Positions 44,303 through 52,890 of a stretch of DNA of 64,000 bases are shown in pieces. The notes under the pieces were generated by a model. The model was not told the DNA's origin, searched no databases, and saw nothing but the letters and a program-made list of their open reading frames with translations. Source of the stretch: Paraburkholderia sp. FT54 (GTDB lineage Bacteria; Pseudomonadota; Gammaproteobacteria; Burkholderiales; Burkholderiaceae); NCBI RefSeq assembly GCF_031585635.1, contig NZ_CP134195.1:62001-126000 (forward strand). Direction: 5' to 3'. The stretch's first letter is position 1. Each line of letters starts with the position of its first letter. A program made the position numbers and the translations under genes.

Positions 44303-44404
44303 GCCGATTGCCGGCCGCGGCGAAAGCCAACTGAAGGTCTATTGGCATTCGGTGTTTATTCGCTGAGGGCTAATCCGCGATGGAAGCGCATCCATACCCG
44401 TATT

Positions 44405-44434
44405 AAAAAAAGCCGCCCTCGAGGGGCGGCTTTT
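44405..44434 (+). terminator. Rho-independent terminator after the H-NS gene
   Basis: Stem AGCCGCCC/GGGCGGCT with flanking A-run and TTTT, about 105 bp past the stop. Confidence 0.88.
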
Positions 44435-44594
44435 CTGGACAAACAAGCGGGATAACCTGAACTTACCGCTTGCGCAAACGATTCACACGACAATTTGTCC
44501 CACTATTGATCTGCCAATCGGAAAAGCTGCGCGCGGCGGATTCCGATACTCGAGCGACTGGGCGAAAACTGCCCAGCCGCATGAACGCGGCGTT

Positions 44595-45659
44595 TTAGCC
44601 CACCGCGACTTGGCGCAATACCGGCCGGCGCGTCGCTTCGATCAGTGCCGAATAGCCATCCACGTAATTCTGGGCCATCGTCTTCGAACTGAAGCGGCGT
44701 TCGAACTGGGCGCGGATTTCAGTGCGCGACAGTTCGTCTAGGCGTTGCAGCGCCGCGACCGCGCCTTGCACGTCTTCGACGATGTAACCCGTCACGCCGT
44801 GGTCGATCACTTCCGGCACCGAACCACGGTTGAACGCGATCACCGGCGTACCACAAGCCATCGATTCGATCATCACGAGGCCGAACGGCTCCGACCAGTC
44901 GATCGGGAACAGCAGCGCCTTGGCGCCGGAAAGGAATTCGGGCTTCTGCGCCTCATTGATCTCGCCGACGAATTCCACGTGCGCCTGCGACAGCAGCGGC
45001 TCGATTTCACGCTTGAAGTATTCCTGATCGGCCTTGTCCACCTTGGCGGCGATCTTCAGCGGCAAACCGCTTTGTGCAGCGATCTTGATAGCTGTATCGA
45101 CGCGCTTTTCGGGACAAATACGGCCGAGGAACGCCAGGTATTCCGGCTTCTTGTGGGTTTGCGGCGTGAGCAGTTGCTCCGGCAAACCGTGGTAAATCGT
45201 GTTCAGCCAGTTCGCTTGCAGTAGCGGCGCGCGCTGTGAATCGGAAATCGAGACCACCGGCACGTTGGAGAACGCATCGAACACCGGTTGCAGTTCGGGC
45301 AAGTCGAGGCGGCCGTGCAGCGTCGTCACGAACGGCGTGTCCATCGTCGTGAAAAGCGGGAATGGCATGTAGTCGAGGTGAAAGTGCAGCACGTCGAACT
45401 CATGCGCAACCTTGCGCACCTTTTCCATCATCAGCACGTGCGGAGCCAGTGCGTCGCGGATTGTCGGATCGAGACGCAGCGCGCGAGGCCAGCAGGCGTC
45501 GAGGTTCGCCGAAGTGACCGAGTCGCCGCTCGCAAACAGCGTGACGTCGTGGCCAAGGTCGACAAGCGCTTCGGTCAGATACGACACGACGCGTTCGGTG
45601 CCACCATAGAGTTTCGGCGGGACAGCTTCATACAACGGCGCAATTTGTGCGATTCGCAT
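44595..45659 (-). CDS. Glycosyltransferase, GT4 family
   Basis: A 354-residue GT-B fold enzyme. The N-terminal acceptor domain has the Gly-rich loop PPKLYGGTERVVSYLTEAL; the C-terminal donor domain has FLGRICPEKRVDTAIKIA and the E-x7-E type motif EPFGLVMIESMACGTPVIAF. It transfers a sugar from a nucleotide donor, probably for a surface or storage polysaccharide. No glycan-synthesis genes are adjacent, so the acceptor is unknown. Confidence 0.88.
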   Translation of the reverse strand: MRIAQIAPLYEAVPPKLYGGTERVVSYLTEALVDLGHDVTLFASGDSVTSANLDACWPRALRLDPTIRDALAPHVLMMEKVRKVAHEFDVLHFHLDYMPFPLFTTMDTPFVTTLHGRLDLPELQPVFDAFSNVPVVSISDSQRAPLLQANWLNTIYHGLPEQLLTPQTHKKPEYLAFLGRICPEKRVDTAIKIAAQSGLPLKIAAKVDKADQEYFKREIEPLLSQAHVEFVGEINEAQKPEFLSGAKALLFPIDWSEPFGLVMIESMACGTPVIAFNRGSVPEVIDHGVTGYIVEDVQGAVAALQRLDELSRTEIRAQFERRFSSKTMAQNYVDGYSALIEATRRPVLRQVAVG

Positions 45660-45969
45660 GCGTTTTCTCCTGAACAGAACGGCATCGCACAGCGGCGCTC
45701 GGGTAGAGCGAGGAGCGAATGCCTGACGGACGGTTGGGCGCGGTAAGCCGCCGCCCGGGGGTGCTCCGAACCTGCATCGGGTTATCCCTTAGCTTCATTA
45801 TCGGGATCGGCCGCGCTAATTCGAGTTATTTTTCAAACGCTTAATGTTGTTACAGCGCGAAACATGGTCCGTTACACGTCGTGTGGACGTATGGATGGCC
45901 GCGAACGCTGCGAAACAATCAGCAAGGCGCGGGCCCGGCATAGACAGAACGGCGCCTACACGCGGTGTG
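45660..45969. other. Gene-free stretch between glycosyltransferase and flhDC
   Basis: About 310 bp between divergent units. It must contain the glycosyltransferase promoter on the minus strand. Short frames here have no recognisable content. Confidence 0.35.
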
Positions 45970-45997
45970 TTGCAGAGAAGTGAAAACGTCTTATAAT
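45970..45997 (+). promoter_or_regulatory. Sigma-70-like promoter candidate for the flhDC leader
   Basis: TTGCAG at 45970-45975, a 16-nt spacer and a perfect TATAAT at 45992-45997. It points toward flhD, whose start codon is 341 bp downstream, so the transcript would have a long leader that contains two palindromes. Confidence 0.6.
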
Positions 45998-46142
45998 TCT
46001 TCCTCACCGCTGCACGGTGCGGACAGCGAGTCAATCAGACTCACCATTTGGTTCACATTGCCAGCAGCAACCTCACCAAGGCGCATGGAAAGTTCCAAAT
46101 TGCGTCTATGGGGTTCCATCAATCCGCTCACTGACCCGGCTC

Positions 46143-46163
46143 TTGTAGGAAAAATTCCTACAA
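46143..46163. promoter_or_regulatory. Palindrome 1 upstream of flhDC (TAGGA/TCCTA type)
   Basis: Perfect 9-bp inverted repeat TTGTAGGAA and TTCCTACAA separated by AAA, 176-196 bp before the flhD start. The core TAGGA-N5-TCCTA resembles sites of NarL/FixJ-type regulators, including the RcsB box known at enteric flhDC. The binding protein here is unknown. Confidence 0.55.
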
Positions 46164-46166
46164 CAA

Positions 46167-46184
46167 TGACGGATTAATCCGTCA
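46167..46184. promoter_or_regulatory. Palindrome 2 upstream of flhDC
   Basis: Perfect 18-bp palindrome TGACGGATTAATCCGTCA, only 3 bp from palindrome 1. It could be an operator for a dimeric regulator or an mRNA hairpin in the leader. Confidence 0.55.
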
Positions 46185-46338
46185 ATCAGGCTGGGTGTCT
46201 GTCCGATTTTCGTCCGCCCCCCCTTTCGCCACAATGCTCGCAAGACCAGAAACGAGCCGATTCGTGCGGTTTCAGTGCGCGCGTTCGAGCAAACGTTTCC
46301 GTAACGGCCTGACCAGCCAGATACACCCCGGGGGAATC

Positions 46339-46659
46339 ATGAGCGCGACAAGCGATATGCTCAATGAGATCAGAGAAGTTAACCTGTCTTATCTCCTGCT
46401 CGCCCAGCGACTACTGCGCGAAGACAAGCCGATGGGCATGTTTCGCATGGGGATTTCGGACCAGTTAGCCGATGTGCTCGCCAACCTGTCGTTGGCGCAG
46501 ACCGTCAAGCTGGCAGCGTCCAATCAGGTGTTGTGCCGTTTCCGTTTCGACGACCATGCCGTGCTGTCCGCTCTGGCGGATAAAGGCAAATCCAGCGCCG
46601 TGGCCCAAGCGCATTCCGCGATCCTGATGGCAAGCCAGCCAGTCGAGCAACTCGGCTGA
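46339..46659 (+). CDS. flhD: Flagellar master regulator subunit FlhD
   Basis: From the ATG at 46339 (GGGGGAA upstream) 106 residues. Sequence MLNEIREVNLSYLLLAQRLL and GISDQLADVLANLSLAQTVKLA is typical of FlhD; the Cys in NQVLCRFRF corresponds to the conserved dimer cysteine region. FlhD binds FlhC as a hetero-oligomer that activates flagellar class 2 genes. flhC follows after 51 bp. Confidence 0.95.
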   Translation: MSATSDMLNEIREVNLSYLLLAQRLLREDKPMGMFRMGISDQLADVLANLSLAQTVKLAASNQVLCRFRFDDHAVLSALADKGKSSAVAQAHSAILMASQPVEQLG

Positions 46660-46710
46660 TGGCTCGTTGTATTTCAAACAAAGCGATCAGGACGGGGGAC
46701 ACGCAAACGG

Positions 46711-47271
46711 ATGGCCTATAAGAGTGTTGTGCTCGAAGTCAGGGAAATTACCCTGGCAATCGAACTGATCGAGCTTGGCGCGCGTTTGCAATTGCTGGAA
46801 GCGGAAACCAGTCTGTCGCGCGACCGGCTCATCAAGCTATACAAGGAACTGAAAGGGGTCTCGCCGCCCAAGGGCATGTTGCCCTTTTCGACCGACTGGT
46901 TCATGACCTGGCAGCCGAACTTTCACTCTTCGCTGTTCTACAACATCTACCGGTTCATGGCCGGCCATGGCGGCTGCCTGACGATCCAGTCGATCGTGAA
47001 GAGCTACCGGCTCTATCTGGAACACGTCCAGCTGCACGACGACGAGCCCGTGCTCAGCCTCACGCGCGCCTGGACGCTGGTGCGATTTTTCGACTCCGGG
47101 ATGTTGCAAATGACCGCCTGCTGCCGTTGCGGGGGCCATTTTGTCGCGCACGCGCACGATCCGCAGCACGCGTTCGTCTGCGGACTGTGCCAGCCGCCGT
47201 CGCGCGCGGGTAAGACAAAGAAATTTGCCGACGCCCGGGCCCGCGAGACCCTCGCCGTTCTCGAAGTTTGA
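46711..47271 (+). CDS. flhC: Flagellar master regulator subunit FlhC
   Basis: A 186-residue FlhC with the C-terminal four-Cys zinc site, CCRCGGHFVAHAHDPQHAF then CGLC. The N-terminal part (ITLAIELIELGARLQLLEAE) packs on FlhD and provides DNA contacts. The FlhD4C2 complex turns on flagellar operons, presumably including those here and fliA elsewhere. Confidence 0.96.
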   Translation: MAYKSVVLEVREITLAIELIELGARLQLLEAETSLSRDRLIKLYKELKGVSPPKGMLPFSTDWFMTWQPNFHSSLFYNIYRFMAGHGGCLTIQSIVKSYRLYLEHVQLHDDEPVLSLTRAWTLVRFFDSGMLQMTACCRCGGHFVAHAHDPQHAFVCGLCQPPSRAGKTKKFADARARETLAVLEV

Positions 47272-47413
47272 TCGGGAAGTCGGCCGCCGGTGCGCGGTGC
47301 GCCTTCCATCTCCCGTGCGGCGGCCTTTCCGGGCCGTCCGCACGACGCCTGGTCCAGCCGGACCGCCCGCATCCGCCTCTGCTTTAAACCGGAGCGACGA
47401 GCCGCTTTTCCGC

Positions 47414-47440
47414 GAAAGTTTTCCGCTTCGTTGCCGTAAA
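47414..47440 (+). promoter_or_regulatory. Sigma-28 (FliA) promoter of the motAB-che operon
   Basis: GAAAGTTT at 47414-47421, an 11-nt spacer, and GCCGTAAA at 47433-47440 match the FliA consensus at 13 of 16 positions, with the same spacer length as the fliC promoter. It lies 45 bp before motA. Confidence 0.9.
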
Positions 47441-47485
47441 CCAGATTAACGACGGTCACCGTCGCTTCTTTGTGAGGGCTCGGCA

Positions 47486-48346
47486 GTGCTGATTTTCGTG
47501 GGAACACTCGTGACGCTTTTGTCCGTTTTCGGCGGTTACGCGCTGGAAGGCGGCCATCTCGGCGCGCTGCTGCAGCCCGTTGAAGTGCTGATGATCGTCG
47601 GCGCAGGCGTCGGCGCGTTCATTCTGGGTAACGGAATGAAGACGATCAAGGCGACGCTGCGCGTCATTCCAACCCTCTTCAAGGGCGCGAAGTACAACAA
47701 GGATGTCTATATGGAGCTGATGGCGCTCCTGTACGTCCTGCTGGCCAAGGCGCGCAAGGAAGGCACGCTGACGCTGGAAGCGGACATCGACGATCCGTCG
47801 AAGAGTCCGATCTTCACCCAGTACCCGAAGATTCTTGCCGACAAGCACATCATCGAATTCCTGACCGACTACCTGCGTCTGATGGTGGGCGGCAACATGA
47901 ACGCGTTCGAGATCGAAAGCCTGATGGACGAGGAGATCGAGACGCACCACCAGGAAGGCGAAGCGCCCGCGCACGCGCTGACCAAGGTCGGCGACGCAAT
48001 GCCGGCGTTCGGGATCGTGGCCGCGGTGATGGGCGTGGTGCACACCATGGCCTCCGCCGACAAGCCGCCCGCGGTGCTCGGCGAGATGATCGCCCAGGCG
48101 CTGGTCGGCACCTTCCTCGGGATTCTGCTTTCGTACGGGCTGATCGGGCCGCTTGCGAGCGTCGCCGAACAGCGCGTGACCGAGTCGACCAAGATGTTCC
48201 AGTGCATCAAGGTGACGATTCTGGCCAGCCTGAACGGTTACGCGCCGGCGATTGCCGTCGAGTTCGGCCGCAAGGTGCTCTTCTCGACCGAACGCCCGTC
48301 GTTCGCCGAGCTGGAAGAGCACGTGCGCCGCGTCAAGGCCAAGTAA
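47486..48346 (+). CDS. motA: Flagellar motor stator protein MotA
   Basis: A 286-residue inner-membrane protein starting at GTG 47486. It has four hydrophobic segments and the large cytoplasmic loop between the second and third that contacts FliG. The conserved third-fourth helix region includes KVGDAMPAFGIVAAVMGVVHTM and GTFLGILLSYGLIGPLAS. With MotB it forms the proton channel that drives rotation. First gene of the motility/chemotaxis operon. Confidence 0.96.
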   Translation: MLIFVGTLVTLLSVFGGYALEGGHLGALLQPVEVLMIVGAGVGAFILGNGMKTIKATLRVIPTLFKGAKYNKDVYMELMALLYVLLAKARKEGTLTLEADIDDPSKSPIFTQYPKILADKHIIEFLTDYLRLMVGGNMNAFEIESLMDEEIETHHQEGEAPAHALTKVGDAMPAFGIVAAVMGVVHTMASADKPPAVLGEMIAQALVGTFLGILLSYGLIGPLASVAEQRVTESTKMFQCIKVTILASLNGYAPAIAVEFGRKVLFSTERPSFAELEEHVRRVKAK

Positions 48347-48378
48347 AGGTCAGATAAAGGGCACCGGGAACCGAACCG

Positions 48379-49386
48379 ATGAGCAAGGACAAAGACCGCG
48401 CCATTGTCGTCAAGCGCTCCGCGCCGAAGAAATCCGGCCACCACGGCGGCGCCTGGAAGCTCGCGTATGCGGACTTCATGACCGCGATGATGGCGTTCTT
48501 CCTGCTGATGTGGCTGCTGAGTTCGGCCTCCACGGTGCAGTTGAAGGGCATTGCGGATTACTTCAACGAGCCGTTGAAGATCACGCTGTGGGGCGGTGAC
48601 CGCAGCGCGGAGGACTCGAGCATTCTGAAGGGCGGCGGCCGCGATATCTCGACCGACGCGCAAGGCGTGACGCGCTCCAGCGACGGTTCGAACAACCGTT
48701 CCGAGCGCAGCGTCTCGCACAACAACGAAGACTCGATGAAGCAGTTGCAGGGCGAGATGGAGCGCCGCGAGCAGGTCCGCCTGCACGATCTGCAGGTCAA
48801 GCTGATGGCCGCGATCGAAGCGAATCCGGTGCTGCGCCAGTTCAAGCAGCAGATCCGCATCGACTCGACGCTGACCGGCTTGCGCATCGAAATCGTCGAC
48901 TCGCAGAAGCGGCCTATGTTCGCGACCGCGAAAGACCAGGTCGAGCCGTACATGCGCGACATCCTGCGCGAAATCGGCCATACGCTGAACGACGTGCCGA
49001 ATCGCATCATCGTGCAAGGCCATACCGACGCCGCGCAGTACGCCGGCGGCGAGAAGGGCTACAGCAACTGGGAACTGTCCGCGGACCGCGCCAACGCGTC
49101 GCGCCGCGAGCTGGTCGCCGGTGGCATGGACGAGGCGAAGGTGATGCGCGTGCTCGGCCTCGCGTCGACGCAGAACCTGAACAAGGCGGATCCGATGGAC
49201 CCGGAGAACCGCCGCATCAGCATCATCGTGCTGAACAAGAAGTCGGAGGAGGCGCTGGACCATGACGACTCCACCACGACCACCTTGTCGGACGACGCAG
49301 CCGGCTCCAAGCCGTTGCTGCAAAAGCTTGCGCAGCCGGTAACGGTTGCACCGAAGTTGCCGGCGGCAGCGCCGGCGGCCCAGTAA
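48379..49386 (+). CDS. motB: Flagellar motor stator protein MotB
   Basis: A 335-residue protein. A single membrane helix carries the essential proton-binding Asp32 (YADFMTAMMAFFLLMWLLS). The C-terminal OmpA-like peptidoglycan-binding domain has IIVQGHTDAAQYAGG, NWELSADRANASRREL and RRISIIVLNK. It anchors the stator to the cell wall. The Ala/Pro-rich tail beyond residue ~300 is variable. Confidence 0.96.
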   Translation: MSKDKDRAIVVKRSAPKKSGHHGGAWKLAYADFMTAMMAFFLLMWLLSSASTVQLKGIADYFNEPLKITLWGGDRSAEDSSILKGGGRDISTDAQGVTRSSDGSNNRSERSVSHNNEDSMKQLQGEMERREQVRLHDLQVKLMAAIEANPVLRQFKQQIRIDSTLTGLRIEIVDSQKRPMFATAKDQVEPYMRDILREIGHTLNDVPNRIIVQGHTDAAQYAGGEKGYSNWELSADRANASRRELVAGGMDEAKVMRVLGLASTQNLNKADPMDPENRRISIIVLNKKSEEALDHDDSTTTTLSDDAAGSKPLLQKLAQPVTVAPKLPAAAPAAQ

Positions 49387-49469
49387 CAGACAGCGACCGC
49401 TCGCTGGTCCACGCGCCCTGCCGGCGCGGGCCGCCGGGTGATCCATAGCGTACGTGCAGCGAGGTTTTC

Positions 49470-49847
49470 ATGATCAGGCACATCCTGGCAATCGACGATT
49501 CGGCATCGATGCGGCAGATTCTCGCCGCCACGTTGACGACGGCCGGCTATGAGGTGACGCTCGCGGCGGACGGCAACGAAGGGCTCGAAAATGCGCTCGC
49601 CATGTCGTTCGACCTCGTGCTGACCGACCAGTACATGCCAGGCAAGACCGGCCTCGATCTGATCGCCGCACTGCGCAACAACCCGGCTTACCAGGCCACG
49701 CCCATCCTCGTCCTCACGACGGAATCGGGCGAGCCGTTCAAGGAAGCTGCGCGGGCTGCCGGCGCGACCGGCTGGATCGAAAAGCCGCTCGACCCGGACA
49801 TGCTGACCGAACTGGTGGCGGCCCTGGCCGAGCCAGATCACGCGTAA
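49470..49847 (+). CDS. CheY-like single-domain response regulator (first copy)
   Basis: A 125-residue receiver domain: Asp9/Asp10 acidic pocket, phospho-accepting Asp53 in LVLTDQYMPGKTG, Thr83/Thr84 and Lys105 in GWIEKPLDPD. It lies between motB and cheA, in the position called cheY1 in related genomes. A second receiver (cheY) lies before cheZ; which one drives the motor is not decided by sequence, although the second is closer to enteric CheY. Confidence 0.9.
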   Translation: MIRHILAIDDSASMRQILAATLTTAGYEVTLAADGNEGLENALAMSFDLVLTDQYMPGKTGLDLIAALRNNPAYQATPILVLTTESGEPFKEAARAAGATGWIEKPLDPDMLTELVAALAEPDHA

Positions 49848-49934
49848 GCGCCACCCATAGACCAGTTATAGAAGCTCTCGACGCAGCGGCACGGCAGCCC
49901 AAGCCAAGACAGGAACTCTCGCGGTGAACCAGGC

Positions 49935-52247
49935 ATGACACTCGACATCACTCAGTTCTATCAGACGTTCTTCGACGAAGCGGACGAACTGCTCGCGCAG
50001 ATGGAGCAGCTGCTGCTCAATCTGGATATCGCCCACCCGGATCCCGAAGACCTCGCGGCAATTTTCCGCGCGGCACATTCGATCAAAGGCGGCGCGGCGA
50101 CGTTCGGTTTTACCGCGCTGACGGAAACCACCCACATTCTCGAATCGCTGCTCGACCGCGCGCGCAATAACGAACTCGTGCTGCGCAAGGACATGATCGA
50201 CACGTTCCTCGAAACCAAGGACGTGTTATCCGGCCAGCTCGCCGATTACCGCGCGAGCGCCGAGCCGGACGCGGCCACTGCGAAGGCAATCTGCGCGAAG
50301 CTCGAACGTTTGAACGCGGAGAGCGGCGACGGCGCGGCGCCGGCTGCGGCGGCGCCTGTTGCCGCGAGCGTGGCGCCAGTTGCAACACAGGCAGTGCAAG
50401 GCGGCACCCCGCCGGAGCACGTCGTCGAACAGGCGGTGCAGGCGGCGGGCGAATGGATTGACGGCGATCCGGCACAGACCGGGCAAGCCGCGGGAGACGA
50501 TGATGTCGGAGGCAACGACAGCGCCGGTCCCCATCTGAAAATTACGCTACGGGGCGTTGGTGAGAAGGACCAGGAACTGCTGGCCGAAGAGCTCGGCAAC
50601 CTGGGCAACATCGTCGGGCAGGTCAAGAGCGGCGGCAATCTGACGCTGTGGCTCGCGACCGATGTGACCTCCGACGACATCATCGCCGTGTGCTGTTTCG
50701 TGATCGACGAAAGTCAGATCGTGATCGGCCGCGGCACCGCACCGGCGGACGACATGCAGCAAGGCGAACCTGGAACGCCCGACGCTGCCGGTTCGTCCCC
50801 GGCGCAAGCAGTACAGGCGGCTCAGGCGGGCCAGGCAGCATCGTCGGCACCGGCGGCCGACACCGCTGCACCTGCCTCAACGGCCACGCACGGGCCGCTC
50901 GACGCACCGGCCGCGCTGGCGCCGGCCGCGGCTCAGGCCGCGGTGGCCATAAGCGCACCGGCCCCGGCTCAGGCAAGCGCGGGGAGCGCGGCAAGCGCAG
51001 CCGCACCCGCGGAGCAGGACCGCAAGGCGGCACGTCCGGCCGCGGCAGCGGGCGGCGCGGAAGGCAGCTCGATTCGCGTCGGCGTCGAAAAGGTCGATCA
51101 GCTGATCAACCTGGTCGGCGAACTGGTGATTACGCAAGCCATGCTCGCGGAAACCACCAGCACGTTCGACCCGGCGCTGCACGATCGCCTGTTCAACGGC
51201 ATGGCGCAACTCGAGCGCAATGCGCGGGATCTGCAGGAAGCGGTGATGTCGATCCGCATGATGCCGATGGATTACGTGTTCAGTCGCTTCCCGCGTCTGG
51301 TGCGCGATCTGGCGGCGAAACTCGGCAAGGAAGTGGAACTCGTCACCTTCGGGCAAGCGACCGAACTCGACAAGAGCCTCATCGAACGGATCATCGATCC
51401 GTTGACTCACCTCGTGCGCAACAGTCTCGACCACGGCATTGAAACCGTGGAAGCGCGGCGCGCGGCGGGCAAGGATTCGACCGGCCAGCTGGTGCTGTCG
51501 GCGGCTCACCACGGCGGCAACATCGTCATTGAAGTGAGCGACGACGGCGCGGGCCTGCGCCGCGACAAGATTCTCGCGAAGGCGGCCAAGCAGGGCATGC
51601 AGGTCAGCGAAACCATGACCGACGAAGAAGTCTGGAACCTGATCTTCCTGCCGGGCTTCTCGACGGCGGAGCAGGTCACGGACGTATCGGGCCGCGGCGT
51701 CGGCATGGACGTGGTGAAGCGCAACATCCAGTCGATGGGTGGTCACGTGGAAATCACCTCGCACGCCGGCAAGGGCAGCACCACGCGCATCGTGCTGCCG
51801 CTCACGCTGGCGATCCTCGACGGCATGTCGGTCAAGGTCGGCAACGAGATCTTCATTCTGCCGCTGAACTTCGTGATGGAGTCGCTGCAGCCGCGAGCCG
51901 AGGACATCTACACGGTGGCCAACGGCGAGCGTGTGGTGCGGGTGCGCGGTGAATATCTGCCGCTCGTGGCGTTGCACGAAGTGTTCAACGTCGAAGGGGC
52001 GAAGCAGGAACCGACGCAAGGCATCGTCACCATCATGCAAACCGAGGGGCGCCGCTTTGCGATGCTGATCGATGAGCTGGTGGGCCAGCAGCAGGTGGTG
52101 GTGAAGAATCTGGAAACGAACTACCGCAAGGTGCACGGCATTTCCGCCGCGACCATTCTCGGCGACGGCAGTGTCGCGCTGATCGTGGACGTCGCGGCGC
52201 TGAACCGCGAAACGCGCCACGCGCATGGCGCGATGAGCCTCGCATGA
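49935..52247 (+). CDS. cheA: Chemotaxis sensor histidine kinase CheA
   Basis: A 770-residue kinase. P1 phosphotransfer His48 is in FRAAHSIKGGAATFG. A second conserved region near 200-265 is the P2-like response-regulator docking domain. Two long Ala/Pro-rich linkers (about 130-185 and 270-365) flank it. P3 dimerisation begins at SSIRVGVEKVDQLINLVGEL, P4 ATP-binding has LVRNSLDHGIE and DDGAGLRRDKI and GRGVGMDVV, and P5 CheW-like lies at the end (FILPLNFVMES). It phosphorylates CheY and CheB. Confidence 0.96.
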   Translation: MTLDITQFYQTFFDEADELLAQMEQLLLNLDIAHPDPEDLAAIFRAAHSIKGGAATFGFTALTETTHILESLLDRARNNELVLRKDMIDTFLETKDVLSGQLADYRASAEPDAATAKAICAKLERLNAESGDGAAPAAAAPVAASVAPVATQAVQGGTPPEHVVEQAVQAAGEWIDGDPAQTGQAAGDDDVGGNDSAGPHLKITLRGVGEKDQELLAEELGNLGNIVGQVKSGGNLTLWLATDVTSDDIIAVCCFVIDESQIVIGRGTAPADDMQQGEPGTPDAAGSSPAQAVQAAQAGQAASSAPAADTAAPASTATHGPLDAPAALAPAAAQAAVAISAPAPAQASAGSAASAAAPAEQDRKAARPAAAAGGAEGSSIRVGVEKVDQLINLVGELVITQAMLAETTSTFDPALHDRLFNGMAQLERNARDLQEAVMSIRMMPMDYVFSRFPRLVRDLAAKLGKEVELVTFGQATELDKSLIERIIDPLTHLVRNSLDHGIETVEARRAAGKDSTGQLVLSAAHHGGNIVIEVSDDGAGLRRDKILAKAAKQGMQVSETMTDEEVWNLIFLPGFSTAEQVTDVSGRGVGMDVVKRNIQSMGGHVEITSHAGKGSTTRIVLPLTLAILDGMSVKVGNEIFILPLNFVMESLQPRAEDIYTVANGERVVRVRGEYLPLVALHEVFNVEGAKQEPTQGIVTIMQTEGRRFAMLIDELVGQQQVVVKNLETNYRKVHGISAATILGDGSVALIVDVAALNRETRHAHGAMSLA

Positions 52248-52310
52248 TGTCCGTCAAACTCATCGTAACACTTACTCAACTCATTTCATCCCAACCGTTT
52301 GGGGGCTAAC

Positions 52311-52847
52311 GTGGCAGAAGTCCAATCCATCAATTCGAGCGTGACGAACGCGACCGGTACGAATGGCCGCCGCGACGCGCAGCAGGCGGACGCCGGCGGT
52401 CAGGAGTTCCTCGTCTTCACGCTCGGCGCCGAAGAGTACGGCATCGACATTCTCAAGGTGCAGGAAATCCGCGGCTACGACAACGTGACGCGTATCGCCA
52501 ATGCGCCCGAGTTCATCAAGGGCGTGATCAATCTGCGCGGCATCATCGTGCCGATCGTCGACATGCGCATCAAGTTCCATCTGGGCCGTGTCGAGTATGA
52601 CCACCAGACGGTGGTGATCATCCTGAACGTCGCGCATCGCGTGGTCGGGATGGTGGTGGACGGCGTGTCGGACGTGCTCACGCTCGCCACCGACCAGATC
52701 ATGCCGGCGCCGGAATTCGGCGCCACGCTGACGACCGAGTACCTCACGGGCCTGGGCACCGTCGACGGCCGCATGTTGATCCTGATGGACATCGAGAAAC
52801 TCATGACCAGCCGCGAAATGGCGCTGATCGAAACGCTCGGCGGCTAA
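52311..52847 (+). CDS. cheW: Chemotaxis coupling protein CheW
   Basis: From a GTG at 52311 (GGGGG upstream) 178 residues. Core SH3-like segments: [41 protein letters not shown] and [13 protein letters not shown]. It couples the chemoreceptor to CheA. The first ~25 residues are a low-complexity Asn/Ala-rich extension. An alternative TTG start 12 bp earlier is possible but less natural. Confidence 0.95.
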   Translation: MAEVQSINSSVTNATGTNGRRDAQQADAGGQEFLVFTLGAEEYGIDILKVQEIRGYDNVTRIANAPEFIKGVINLRGIIVPIVDMRIKFHLGRVEYDHQTVVIILNVAHRVVGMVVDGVSDVLTLATDQIMPAPEFGATLTTEYLTGLGTVDGRMLILMDIEKLMTSREMALIETLGG

Positions 52848-52890
52848 CGGCGGCAGTCTTCACGAAACGATTGGGACAGGGAGCACCGAA

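Noticed and set aside
45816..46034. Short minus-strand frame upstream of flhDC
   Set aside because: It overlaps the flhDC promoter region, has no ribosome-binding site and no family likeness.
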